Of a stretch of DNA of 64,000 nt, positions 19,021-27,290 are shown one piece after another. The position numbers and the translations under genes are program-made. The DNA is from Bacillus sp. OxB-1. Its GTDB lineage: Bacteria; Bacillota; Bacilli; Bacillales_A; Planococcaceae. The DNA lies in the NCBI RefSeq assembly GCF_000829195.1, contig NZ_AP013294.1:2801001-2865000 (forward strand), in the 5' to 3' direction. Every line of letters begins with the position of its first letter. Position 1 is the first letter of the stretch. The notes beneath the pieces are model-generated. The model had not been told where the DNA came from, searched no databases, and was given only the letters and a program-made list of their open reading frames with translations.

Positions 19021-19534
19021 TTACTGTTCGATCCGGGATTGCACATAAGATTTTGTCCCCTCGGGGTCTTCCAGTTCCCGTTTCGGCAAAATGTAGGCGC
19101 TGACCGCGCTATTATATAGATAGAAATAATGGGCATCCTCTTTGAACTCTTTGATTCCCGACCAGGATAGCTTTGTTTCCCCGTTGCCAGTGGAATCGGA
19201 AAGACCATCCCTCCGTCAAGCTCATCGTATGGTCACCGAGCAAACCGTCATTCCTTCCCTCTCGAATCATCTTTTTCGCATTTCGCTTGATCAAATGATA
19301 AAAATACTTCGGGTAAAATAAAACCCATAGAATGCTTAATATACCGAATGTCGTCAACGAGAAAGGGAGTGGAATCCCCCCTATCGTGGAAAAAAGAAAT
19401 GCGACCGCGATAAAGAGAATCGGTGAGACGATTCGCTGCACCATCAATGGTCGGGTGGCCGCCTTCGAATGGCGGCTATGGTACAGATTGAAATTCACAA
19501 AATCCTCTTCAGTTAAATGATAATGAATTTTCAT
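19021..19534 (-). pseudogene. YcxB-like membrane protein gene with a one-base frameshift
   Basis: From ATG 19534 (GGGGGG ribosome site) the frame reads MKIHYHLTEEDFVNFN, then two membrane helices (about 40-75) and FYPKYFYHLIKRNAKKMI, typical of the YcxB family. After GDHTMSLTEGWS the frame runs off into non-family sequence. Reading one base over from about 19,202 restores GNGETKLSWSGIKEFKE, then YLYNSAVSAYILPKRELED, and a stop at 19021, the expected C-terminal half. The 514-nt span is one base too long. A sequencing error in the TTT run is possible; otherwise the gene is newly inactivated. Confidence 0.82.
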
Positions 19535-19559
19535 GCCACCCCCCGTAGTTGATTCATAG

Positions 19560-19588
19560 AAAAAGTGCCGCCCGCAAGCGACACTTTT
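19560..19588 (-). terminator. terminator of nrdJ
   Basis: The minus strand reads AAAAGTG(T)CGC-loop-GCG(G)CACTTTTT. This is a GC-containing stem with one mismatch ending in a T run, just after the nrdJ stop. Confidence 0.75.
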
Positions 19589-19599
19589 CTCACTTTTGA

Positions 19600-21363
19600 T
19601 TATAGACCGCATTTCAATTGAGCTTGGCAATTCGTACATGTATTGCAGCCGCCCATTTCCTCGACCGTCCCTTGTCGGCAAACCGGGCAGGTGTTACCGA
19701 CTTCAGAGCCGATTGTGACATTCGTAGATCGTAAGTCTTGGATGGTATTGACGAGGACGATTTTTCGTTGTTCGACAACCTCTTCCACATAATCGGAATC
19801 GATTTCGTTCTCTTCCGCTTTCAATGTCAGCACTTGTGAATCACGGCTGCCGTCCACGTATACCGTGCCGCCTTTCGCGCCACCTTTGTACAGGCGTTCG
19901 TAGACGCTTTCGACCTGTTTCACCGTATAGCCGCGCGGGGCATTTACCGTTTTCGAGATCGAGCTGTCGATCCAGCGCTGGATGATGCACTGGACATCCG
20001 CATGTGCTTCCGGCGCCAGGCTCATCGACGAAATGAACCAGTCCGGTAGGTTGTCCGGATCCGCTTCCGGATTCCGTTTCAAATATTCTTCCACGATTTC
20101 AGCTTTCACTTCAATGAACTTACCGAGACGTCCGCTCCGATAGTACGTGAAGGAGAAATATGGTTCAAGGCCGGTACTGACGCCAACCATGGTTCCAGTG
20201 CTCCCCGTTGGAGCAACAGTTAGTAGATGGGAGTTCCGGATACCGTGTTCCAGGATCGCCTGCCGGATATCTTCCGGCATTTTTTTCATATAGCCAGTAT
20301 TGATGAACGCTTCACGCAAATTTCGTGTTTCTTCTTCCGTCTTGCCGATAAGGAACGGGAAGCTCCCCTTCTCTTTCGCCAGTTCGATCGACTCACGATA
20401 AGCCGTCGTCGCAATCGTTTCGAACACTTTATCGACAAGTTCATTGCCCTCTTGGGAGCCATATTGTTTCTCGCAATAGATAAGAAGGTCTGCAAGCCCC
20501 ATGACACCGAGACCTATACGGCGCTCCCCGAGTGCTTGTACTTTATTCTCTTCCAAGAAGTACGGCGTCGCATCGATGACGTTATCCTGCATGCGGACAC
20601 CGACTCGGACCGTGTCGATCAGTTTCTCGTAATTGACCGTTTTTGTTTCTTTATCGGCCATTTCAGCAAGGTTGACGGCAGCTAAATTACAGACACTGTA
20701 TGGCGCCAAAGGTTGCTCTCCACACGGGTTTGTAGCTACCACTTGCTGGCCGTACGCTTTGGCATTCGTTTCGTTGTTGGCATTGTCGATGAAGAAGATT
20801 CCAGGTTCCGCAGAATAGGTCGCGCAAATATTGATGAGATCCCAAAGCGCACGAGCTTTCATCGTCCGGTAGACGCGAACTTCATGGCCTTGACGTTCCC
20901 ATTCGCGGACGTCTCCTACTTCATGCCACTCTTCGTTGTATACTTCCATTTCTTCCGGTGAATATTTCTCCACCGCCGGGAAGCGCAATTGATGTTCCCC
21001 GTCCTCTTCGACCGCCTTCATGAAATCGTCGGTCAAGGTGACAGAGATATTCGCGCCCGTCAGGAATTCTGGATTGTGGACAGAATACGTTCCACCGTCG
21101 CGCAATTTCGTTTCCGCATCGCGGAGAATCGCTTCATTGAAACCACCCATGCCAGGGATTGTCCGATAGTTCAGGATTCCTTGGTACATCGCTTCTTCCT
21201 GCGCTGTCAGCGGTTTGAATTTCAGTTTTTCATTCGCTAGTTTCTTGATGAGTTCATCTTCCGTATTTTCCAATAAAAAGCGCAAAATACGCGGATTTTG
21301 CATTTTCGAAATGATGAACTCACAAATGTCAGGATGCCAATCCGCTAACATGATCATTTGGGC
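19600..21363 (-). CDS. nrdJ: class II ribonucleotide reductase NrdJ, exon 2
   Basis: This is the downstream 587 codons of the B12-dependent reductase, beginning at the Ala of GGSRRG|AQMIMLADWHPDI. It contains NPCGEQPLAPYSVCNLAAVN (active-site loop), LGVMGLADLLIYC and the nucleotide-binding APTGSTGTMVGVSTGLEP. A Cys-rich tail VCRQGTVEEMGGCNTCTNCQAQ carries the re-reduction thiols and a possible zinc knuckle. On its own the frame could start at a TTG spanning the splice junction, but there is no ribosome site and the intron model explains it better. A terminator follows at 19560. Confidence 0.93.
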   Translation of the reverse strand, partial: AQMIMLADWHPDICEFIISKMQNPRILRFLLENTEDELIKKLANEKLKFKPLTAQEEAMYQGILNYRTIPGMGGFNEAILRDAETKLRDGGTYSVHNPEFLTGANISVTLTDDFMKAVEEDGEHQLRFPAVEKYSPEEMEVYNEEWHEVGDVREWERQGHEVRVYRTMKARALWDLINICATYSAEPGIFFIDNANNETNAKAYGQQVVATNPCGEQPLAPYSVCNLAAVNLAEMADKETKTVNYEKLIDTVRVGVRMQDNVIDATPYFLEENKVQALGERRIGLGVMGLADLLIYCEKQYGSQEGNELVDKVFETIATTAYRESIELAKEKGSFPFLIGKTEEETRNLREAFINTGYMKKMPEDIRQAILEHGIRNSHLLTVAPTGSTGTMVGVSTGLEPYFSFTYYRSGRLGKFIEVKAEIVEEYLKRNPEADPDNLPDWFISSMSLAPEAHADVQCIIQRWIDSSISKTVNAPRGYTVKQVESVYERLYKGGAKGGTVYVDGSRDSQVLTLKAEENEIDSDYVEEVVEQRKIVLVNTIQDLRSTNVTIGSEVGNTCPVCRQGTVEEMGGCNTCTNCQAQLKCGL

Positions 21364-21686
21364 CAATTTGTTACGTTGATTCGCTAAATCAACTCTCTAT
21401 GTCGCCATAGAGTTCAGACCATATCTTACACCTAGACCTGGTGTCCTCGCACTTCGAGTTCGCTTGAACCCTACTCTACTCGCTTCTGCTAATTTCGCAT
21501 GCTTTCGATGGTCGTTGAACCTTCCTCATAACCATTCGTCTTAGAGGCTTGGCTGCTGATTGTCTTTATCCTCTTATCGTTTTCAAGCATTCACGCATAC
21601 CGTTTCCAGTTTCGTTGTAGCCGATAAGTCATCAAAGAGTTCCCAGCAATTCACGAGGTTTTTTTATAGACGAGGCACTTTTATTT
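21364..21686 (-). ncRNA. group I self-splicing intron inside nrdJ (323 nt, no ORF)
   Basis: It interrupts the conserved RRG|AQM codons exactly between Gly and Ala. P1: exon end AGACGTGGT pairs with intron GCCTCGTCT (positions 21676-21668), leaving the expected U-G pair at the 5' splice site. Core elements appear in order: AATCAGCAGCCAAGCC (P4-P6 region), GGTTCAACGACCATC and AAGATATGGTCTGAAC. The last two form P7 through GACCA/TGGTC. P8 is ACACC/GGTGT and P9 is ACTCTATG-GCGA-CATAGAGAGT. The intron ends in G (21364). The long insert between P3 and P8 with extra stems suggests subgroup IA. Unspliced RNA stops after GGT-AAA-TAA. It encodes no homing endonuclease. Confidence 0.93.
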
Positions 21687-22484
21687 ACCACGTCTCGATC
21701 CACCTTGTTCCACAAGATGAGTCAATTTCGCAATATCATCGAGCCAAGAGACCGATCCGGATGATTTCCCATTCACGCCTCTTGCCAGCGTGTTGCGCGG
21801 GCGCAATGTCGATCCGTTCGTCCCGACGCCGCCGCCCCGGCTCATGATTTCCATCACTTGCTTGCGGTGGTCGGAGATGCCTTCGCGCGAGTCCGCGACA
21901 AACGGCATGACGTAACAGTTGAAGAACGTTACTTCCGTTTCCGATCCCGCCCCATAAAGAACTCGTCCAGCCGGTATGAAATTTAGACCAGCCAACTCCC
22001 GATAGAACCGATCAAAGGATTGCTTCTGCCCTTCCTCTGTCGTTTCAACTGAGGCGAGCCCGTATGCGTTCCGCTTGGCAATTTGTTCATAGAACACTTC
22101 CAGCGGCTTTTCAATGACATCAAGCGGTCTGGTGACAATCCCCTTCTCTTGTTCCTCCGGATCGTCGATTGCCGAGCGATACTCCTTTTCCACCCAAATA
22201 TCCGCTTTGCCTTCCTCTCGATCCAAGGAAGCGACATAGCCGAGGCCACGTGCAGGGAATTTCGGGTCTTCCTTGACAGTCAGCACAACAAAATCCCCGA
22301 CTTTCAACGTCTTCTTCTCCGTGTCCTTGAAAGAATACCGATCAATCATAACGAGGCGGGAAACCCCGCTATGCTCGATTTTCATATCGTCCGTGATTGG
22401 ATGGACTTGCGGGAAATTCGCAATATCTGCGTTCAACTGCGACTTGTTTAAACTAGGTTCTTGTTGATTTGAAACAATTACCAT
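21687..22484 (-). CDS. nrdJ: class II ribonucleotide reductase NrdJ, exon 1
   Basis: These are the first 266 codons of adenosylcobalamin-dependent ribonucleotide reductase, which makes deoxyribonucleotides without oxygen dependence. No ATP-cone is evident. Family blocks include NFIPAGRVLYGAGS, TFFNCYVMPFV (active-site Cys), IMSRGGGVGTNGSTLRPR and SVSWLDDIAKLTHLVEQGGS. The frame is open from TTG 22505, but AAAGGAGG (22493-22500) places the start at ATG 22484 with 8-nt spacing. Joined with exon 2 the protein is 853 residues, normal for this class. Tandem NrdR boxes lie upstream. No cobalamin riboswitch is visible in the 180-nt leader gap. Confidence 0.94.
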
Positions 22485-22516
22485 TAACGGATCCTCCTTT
22501 AACAACGTCTAACCAA

Positions 22517-22564
22517 ACACAACATGTTGTGTTATGTATATACCTAATCTACAACATATTGAAA
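22517..22564 (-). promoter_or_regulatory. tandem NrdR boxes upstream of nrdJ
   Basis: Box 1 (22517-22532) is the perfect palindrome ACACAACATGTTGTGT; box 2 (22549-22564) is CTACAACATATTGAAA. They are 32 bp apart, three helical turns, the arrangement bound by the ribonucleotide-reductase repressor NrdR, whose consensus is ACAC-A/T-ATAT-A/T-GTGT. They lie 33-80 nt before the nrdJ ATG, overlapping the promoter region. The nrdR gene is not in the window. Confidence 0.8.
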
Positions 22565-22663
22565 CTTGCTTCAATCAAAATAAATTGCTGTTAATTCCCA
22601 AATGTGATGGATCCGGCATTTCCCTAGCTTCTATTTCAGAAAATAGAACCAAAGTTCTATCTG

Positions 22664-23500
22664 TCATTTCCGAAATGTCCAGTCGTCATTCGCATACTTT
22701 TTCTGTTCGATGGCTTTTACGTAATCCAGTTGTTCCGCCGTCAATTCCAGTGGTTGCAATTGGATCTGGAGCGCCTTTTCAAAACCTGCTGAAAAAGCCT
22801 TCACACACTCTTCGACCGTTACAGAACGGTCCATCAGCCGATCGATCGCCACCGCCTTTTCCGGCAGGCCGATCCGTACCAGTTCCCGATGCTCTTCCGA
22901 TCTGTATTTGAAAAGGGAAATAAGCTTCTCTTCATCCAAGCTGAGTAAAATTGCACCATGCTGCAAGATGACGCCCTTCTGCCTTGTCTGTGCGCTGCCC
23001 GCCACTTTCCGGCCTTCCACGACGAGTTCATACCAACTAGGTGCGTCAAAACAGACGGCACTTTTCGGTTTTTTCAGATCCGCTCTGGCCTTCTCCGTAT
23101 CCGGTATGGAAAATTCCGCTGCCAACCCGAGGTTCCGGAACCCTTCCAACAGACCGCCCGAAATGACCCGATAGGCTTCCGTCACAGTTTCCGGCATGTC
23201 AGGGTATGATTCGCTGACGATTACGCTATATGTAAGTTCATGCTCATGTAGAACTCCTCGGCCGCCCGTTGGACGCCTGACAAAACCAAGATTAAGTTTC
23301 TTCACTTGATCCATATCAATCTCTTTTTCAACCCGCTGGAAATATCCGATGGACAAGGTGGCGGGCTCCCATTCGTAAAATCGGAGAACGGGACCGATCT
23401 TCCCTTCACTATGCCATTCCAGCAACGCTTCATCGAGCGCCATATTAAAAGATGGTGTGCATTTTCCTGAATTAATAAAGTTCCAAACGATCTTTTCCAA
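22664..23500 (-). CDS. lipM: octanoyl-[GcvH]:protein N-octanoyltransferase/LipM
   Basis: This lipoate-protein-ligase-like octanoyltransferase loads octanoate from ACP onto GcvH for lipoate synthesis. It has 278 residues, the B. subtilis LipM length. Motifs are [18 protein letters not shown], the catalytic Cys in [15 protein letters not shown], and [14 protein letters not shown]. The frame is open to 23596, but TTG 23500 with AAGGGGG 7 nt upstream matches the family start. It is functionally tied to the glycine-cleavage genes that lie across the island. Confidence 0.93.
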   Translation of the reverse strand: MEKIVWNFINSGKCTPSFNMALDEALLEWHSEGKIGPVLRFYEWEPATLSIGYFQRVEKEIDMDQVKKLNLGFVRRPTGGRGVLHEHELTYSVIVSESYPDMPETVTEAYRVISGGLLEGFRNLGLAAEFSIPDTEKARADLKKPKSAVCFDAPSWYELVVEGRKVAGSAQTRQKGVILQHGAILLSLDEEKLISLFKYRSEEHRELVRIGLPEKAVAIDRLMDRSVTVEECVKAFSAGFEKALQIQLQPLELTAEQLDYVKAIEQKKYANDDWTFRK

Positions 23501-23543
23501 TGAAATTCCCCCTTTTGCAACGCATTTCATTTTATCATCCTCA

Positions 23544-23572
23544 TTGAACAAGTGCCAATAAATCTTTATAAT
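23544..23572 (+). promoter_or_regulatory. sigma-A promoter for yqhL
   Basis: TTGAAC (23544-23549), a 17-nt spacer and consensus TATAAT (23567-23572), about 30 nt before the yqhL start codon. Confidence 0.75.
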
Positions 23573-23602
23573 GGATACAGAGAGAGAAAGGAGCAAGTGC
23601 TA

Positions 23603-23983
23603 GTGGAATTATATGTATTAATCGCATTGGCAGCCGGTTTGATTATTTATTTCATCGTGACGGCTGTACGCCTTCGGAAGGCGGTCACCGATTTGTCACA
23701 GGAACAATTCATTGAAGGTTACCGTAAAGCGCAATTGATTGACGTGAGGGAACCGAAAGATTTTGATGCCGGCCATATTTTAGGAGCACGAAATATTCCA
23801 TATACTCATTTCCGCCAACGCTACAAAGAAATCCGTCCAGACAAGCGGGTGTTCCTGTACGATCAGAACGGCGGAAAAAGTGCTCGTGCGGCTTTATTCC
23901 TTAAGAAAAAAGGCTATGACCAACTATACCATTTGCAAGGCGGATTCCGTCAATGGACAGGTAAAATTAAGAGCAAGTCGTAA
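23603..23983 (+). CDS. yqhL: rhodanese-domain protein YqhL lacking the catalytic Cys
   Basis: One N-terminal membrane helix (about 2-22) is followed by a cytoplasmic rhodanese domain (about 35-125) with QLIDVREPKDFDAGHILGA and HLQGGFRQWTGKI. The GTG at 23603 with AAAGGAG upstream gives 126 residues, the B. subtilis length. The active-site loop reads VFLYDQNGGKSARAA and the whole protein has no cysteine, so sulfurtransfer by the classical mechanism is not possible. It is adjacent to lipM, divergent. It marks the left border of the accessory island. Confidence 0.9.
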   Translation: MELYVLIALAAGLIIYFIVTAVRLRKAVTDLSQEQFIEGYRKAQLIDVREPKDFDAGHILGARNIPYTHFRQRYKEIRPDKRVFLYDQNGGKSARAALFLKKKGYDQLYHLQGGFRQWTGKIKSKS

Positions 23984-23985
23984 AC

Positions 23986-24015
23986 AAAAAGTTCTTCTTT
24001 GGAGGAACTTTTTTT
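23986..24015 (+). terminator. terminator of yqhL
   Basis: AAAAGTTC-TTC...GAGGAACTTTTTTT: a stem of about 9 bp with a T run, directly after the stop. Confidence 0.85.
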
Positions 24016-24401
24016 CATTAGCGCACTATACAATCTGCACCTATGGATAGCTTTCTAAACGGATTGGATTTACGGCCATAATCAGGTGCCGGAAAACCCC
24101 TGTAGTCTCTTCAGTAGGCAGGCTAAAAAACGCCTACCGAGCCCCACAGACGTACAGGAGGTGCTAGTGCCGTCTCGCCTATCAAACAGCGAAGGGTTCA
24201 ATTGGCCTTAATTTCTAACGCTCTTTGCAGAACTTAAAGCACGTTTTGTCGGGGCTAAGCTGAAACCCCGCGCTTCTGCTCTTTTATGTTTGAGAAATTA
24301 CTAAACACATCCGATTAATCAATCAGGGTAACCGATTTTAGTCGTTCAGGATCCTATTCTTTTAGAACGAGCTAAGAAATCAATTTCCCATTAAAAGGTT
24401 C
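24016..24401. other. 386-nt stretch without a gene; several hairpins
   Basis: No frame gives a recognisable protein. Visible structure includes GTAGGC...GCCTAC (about 24112-24138) and CGGGG-CTAAGCTGAAA-CCCCG (about 24248-24268). Base use differs from both neighbours. It lies exactly where the island joins the core and may be the remnant of a mobile element or an unknown structured RNA. I could not assign it. Confidence 0.4.
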
Positions 24402-24443
24402 AAAAAAACCATAAACAAACTTTGTAGAGTAGTTTGTTCATGG
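24402..24443 (-). terminator. terminator of chrA
   Basis: The minus strand has ACCAT(G)AACAAACT...AGTTTGTT(T)ATGGT, a 13-bp stem with one G-T pair, followed by TTTTTTGAACC. Confidence 0.85.
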
Positions 24444-24477
24444 TCTGACGATTAGCAAGAGTCCATTTTGACGAATT

Positions 24478-25671
24478 TTATATGTACCCTAAGAGCAACC
24501 CGCCGATTGCACCTGAAGCGACGATAACCCACGGAGGGAGCTTCCAATAGGCCAACATGCAGAACAAGATTGCGGCAAATGCGAAGTCTAGCGCAGACTG
24601 AACCGTGCTCGTCCAGATTGGATGATATAAAGCGGCAATCAACAAACCGACAACAGCAGCATTGACCCCCATCAATACGCCTTTCATTTTAGGGCTGCGT
24701 CGCAGTACGTCCCAAAATGGAAGTGTACCTAAAATAAGCAGGAAGGCCGGCAAAAAAATTGCAATTGTTGCCACAAGACCCCCTGTCCAGCCATTCATAA
24801 CAGTTCCCAAATAGGCGGCAAATGTAAATAAAGGACCAGGAACTGCCTGTGTCGCGCCGTACCCTGCTAAAAAGGTTTCTGCAGTCACCCAACCAAGCGG
24901 AACAAATTCCCGCTCAAGTAAAGGTAAAACAACATGACCGCCACCAAATACCAAAGACCCTGCCCGATAAAAACTGTCAAACATGGCGATCCAATGGGAA
25001 GAACTGATACTCCTTAATAAGGGTAAGATGATGAGGAGACCAAAAAACAAGGTTAAACAAGCAATGCCAACCCGACGGGAAACAGGAAAGATGCCTACTG
25101 TACCATCCTCTTCTGGATGGTTCTTATAAAGGATGTACCCTAGAACAGCAGCCAAAATAATCACACCTACCTGCATATATGCCGTTTGCCATAAAACAGT
25201 TCCCACTAGAGCAATTAAAGCAATCGTTCTTCTTTTAACATCCGGAGTCAGTTTTTGCGCCATGCCGGCAATTGCGTGAGCGACGACCGCAACGGCTACC
25301 AGCTTCAATCCTTGGATCCAGCCGGCATCTGTAAAGTCCATTCCCTGCAGCAATAAAGCGAATAAAATCAGCACGACAACGGAGGGAAACGTAAATCCTA
25401 TAAAGGAGATAATGCCGCCAAGGACTCCTGCACGCATGACACCAATACCAATTCCGACCTGACTGCTCGCGGGGCCGGGCAGAAACTGACATAATGCCAC
25501 AAGATCAGCATAACTCTTTTCATCCATCCACTTTCTTCTCCGTACATATTCTTCATGAAAATAACCTAGATGGGCAATCGGCCCGCCGAACGATGTCAAA
25601 CCAAGCCTCGATGATACGAGAAATAGCTCCATTAAGGATTTCAAGTTCCAGTGTGATTTCTGTTTTTCCAA
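24478..25671 (-). CDS. chrA: ChrA-type chromate transporter (two-domain)
   Basis: The protein has 397 residues and about 10-12 hydrophobic helices in two homologous halves. Half 1 shows LGLTSFGGPIAHLGYF and CQFLPGPASSQVG; half 2 shows LVFGGGHVVLPLLEREFV and GATQAVPGPLFTFAAYLG. This is the long-chain ChrA form, which exports chromate. A TTG start is preceded by AAGGTG at 8 nt. It is a single-gene unit with its own terminator at the edge of the island and has no obvious tie to the catabolic genes beyond it. Confidence 0.93.
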   Translation of the reverse strand: MEKQKSHWNLKSLMELFLVSSRLGLTSFGGPIAHLGYFHEEYVRRRKWMDEKSYADLVALCQFLPGPASSQVGIGIGVMRAGVLGGIISFIGFTFPSVVVLILFALLLQGMDFTDAGWIQGLKLVAVAVVAHAIAGMAQKLTPDVKRRTIALIALVGTVLWQTAYMQVGVIILAAVLGYILYKNHPEEDGTVGIFPVSRRVGIACLTLFFGLLIILPLLRSISSSHWIAMFDSFYRAGSLVFGGGHVVLPLLEREFVPLGWVTAETFLAGYGATQAVPGPLFTFAAYLGTVMNGWTGGLVATIAIFLPAFLLILGTLPFWDVLRRSPKMKGVLMGVNAAVVGLLIAALYHPIWTSTVQSALDFAFAAILFCMLAYWKLPPWVIVASGAIGGLLLGYI

Positions 25672-25836
25672 AACGTTAGCACCTTCTTTCTACAACGAAC
25701 TAATATCCGAAACAATTAGCGGATGCTTCTGTTTGCAGTCTAACATTAATTAGATTTTTTCTGAAGGCGCTAAAAAAATTTTTATAAATTCTTAACATTA
25801 GTAGGAGAAGAATAAAAAAAATATAAACACATCTCG

Positions 25837-26229
25837 TCATGGAACTGGAACGTAGCTCACTTTTACATTTAAAAAATCATCCACTTCACTGCCTGCTTGC
25901 TGAATTAACTCAATGACGAGCCCATCAGGAAGTTCAATCCAATTTGGTCCTTTGTAAAATTTTTTACCACCTCTATTGATCGCTTCATGAACCGCTTTTT
26001 CGAGATTCTCTGTTACAATTGCAATATGGTCCAATCTGCTATTCGGATTCGATGAATCGGATATTAGCTGTATGCCGCCAGCTAACCATGCTTGGTCCGG
26101 ATTCTCTTGATTTCCGGTCCAATTGACAACTGGCATTCCCAATGCCTCCTCAAAAAATTGAATAAACCAATGTATGTCTTTTACTCTAACCGCGATGTGT
26201 TCCACATATGATTTGTTCTGATAAGCCAA
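25837..26229 (-). CDS. VOC-superfamily (glyoxalase-like) protein
   Basis: The protein has 130 residues with the beta-alpha-beta-beta-beta repeats of the vicinal oxygen chelate fold: YVEHIAVRVKDIHWFIQFFEEALG in half 1 and SRLDHIAIVTENLEKAVHEAI in half 2. Candidate metal ligands are the two HIA histidines and the Glu of LPDGLVIELIQ. Such proteins act as isomerases, lyases, epimerases or dioxygenases. Start is TTG with AGGA 7 nt upstream. It lies 28 nt after the KPR-like gene and is likely co-transcribed. Substrate unknown. Confidence 0.8.
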   Translation of the reverse strand: MAYQNKSYVEHIAVRVKDIHWFIQFFEEALGMPVVNWTGNQENPDQAWLAGGIQLISDSSNPNSRLDHIAIVTENLEKAVHEAINRGGKKFYKGPNWIELPDGLVIELIQQAGSEVDDFLNVKVSYVPVP

Positions 26230-26257
26230 GATGGTATCCTACTTTCTTTAATATAAG

Positions 26258-27202
26258 TCATTCTTTTTCTTTGTAATATTGCAGCGCATACTCGATCCCT
26301 TTGATACTGGCCACGAGAGTTTTATTTAACGGTGTGGGGATATTCCGTTTCTCCCCCCAACGAACAATCGCACCATTAATATAATCAATTTCCGTCTCGG
26401 AACCTTTTTCAATACTTTGCAGGAGAGATGTCTTAAATTCAGCCGGCAACCCCTCCGCGGCCTTTCGCCAAATGGTTTCCGGGTCCTCTGTATCCAGGCT
26501 TACGCCATGAGCTTTAGCAACCGATATACCTTCTAGTACAGCAGCAACCGCTATCTCTTTTATTTCGGGAACTTTATATAAACCGCCATAGGGTAAACGT
26601 GTAATACCGGACAAAGGACCAGTTGCAGCGTTAATCAATAATTTATCCCAAATAATCCCCATAATATTCGAGGTGATATTTGTCATTAGTCCTGCACTAT
26701 TAAACACTTTGGCAACTCGTTTCACCCGTTCAGTAATCCGACCATCAAGTTCACCAATATATGTTTGTTTCTCTTTTGTTGTTGCTAGAACATGTCCCGG
26801 TCCAAGTACTACCCCTCCAACATATGTTTTTCCGGCAAGTACCCGTTTTTTGCCAACTACTTCAGCAATTACTTCTTCATTTCCCAGTCCGTTTTGTAAC
26901 GATAACACCATTGTATTCTCGCCAATGATGTCCCTCGCGTTTTCGATCGCCTGTTTAGTGTGAAAGGACTTCACCAACACTATGACTAAATCAACAGTTC
27001 CTATGCCAGCACAACTCGTCCTTGCTTGCACAGATACAACGCGATCAATTGTACCGCTTCGCAACATCAATCCGTTCTTATTAATCGCATCGACAACCTC
27101 TTCTCTCCGATTAATTAAATACACTTCTGATCCGCCTTCGGCAAGCACTCCGCCAATTGTGCTTCCAAGCGCTCCAGCGCCGACAATACAAATCTTCAAC
27201 AA
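26258..27202 (-). CDS. ketopantoate reductase (ApbA/PanE) family oxidoreductase
   Basis: This 314-residue NADP-linked 2-oxoacid reductase has an N-terminal Rossmann motif ICIVGAGALGSTIGGVLAEGG. SLQNGLGNEEVI is the KPR signature, with a catalytic Lys probably in GKTYVGGVV or DKLLINAATGPLSGI. The island context (CoA-transferase, MaoC, transporter remnant) suggests a catabolic 2-oxoacid/2-hydroxyacid reductase rather than pantothenate synthesis, but panE function cannot be excluded. Confidence 0.85.
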   Translation of the reverse strand: MLKICIVGAGALGSTIGGVLAEGGSEVYLINRREEVVDAINKNGLMLRSGTIDRVVSVQARTSCAGIGTVDLVIVLVKSFHTKQAIENARDIIGENTMVLSLQNGLGNEEVIAEVVGKKRVLAGKTYVGGVVLGPGHVLATTKEKQTYIGELDGRITERVKRVAKVFNSAGLMTNITSNIMGIIWDKLLINAATGPLSGITRLPYGGLYKVPEIKEIAVAAVLEGISVAKAHGVSLDTEDPETIWRKAAEGLPAEFKTSLLQSIEKGSETEIDYINGAIVRWGEKRNIPTPLNKTLVASIKGIEYALQYYKEKE

Positions 27203-27290
27203 AAATCCACCTCTTTATCAGAATAAAATTATGAAAGAAAAAATGGCAGAAGACATTCAAAATTCTTCTGCACATGGGGAGGTGCTCCAT

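Noticed and set aside
18984-19208. Separate 74-codon minus-strand gene
   Set aside because: Out-of-frame reading overlapping the frameshifted YcxB-like gene; no start signal.
21364-21690. Intein as the cause of the NrdJ interruption
   Set aside because: The insert has in-frame stops at once (AAA-TAA) and no splicing-domain motifs, while group I RNA core sequences are present.
22485-22663. Cobalamin riboswitch upstream of the B12-dependent nrdJ
   Set aside because: The leader gap is short and shows NrdR boxes but no B12-box or the large stem set of that riboswitch.
24016-24401. Transposon-encoded TnpB with guide RNA, or a group II intron fragment
   Set aside because: No TnpB or reverse-transcriptase coding sequence and no domain V-like hairpin could be recognised.
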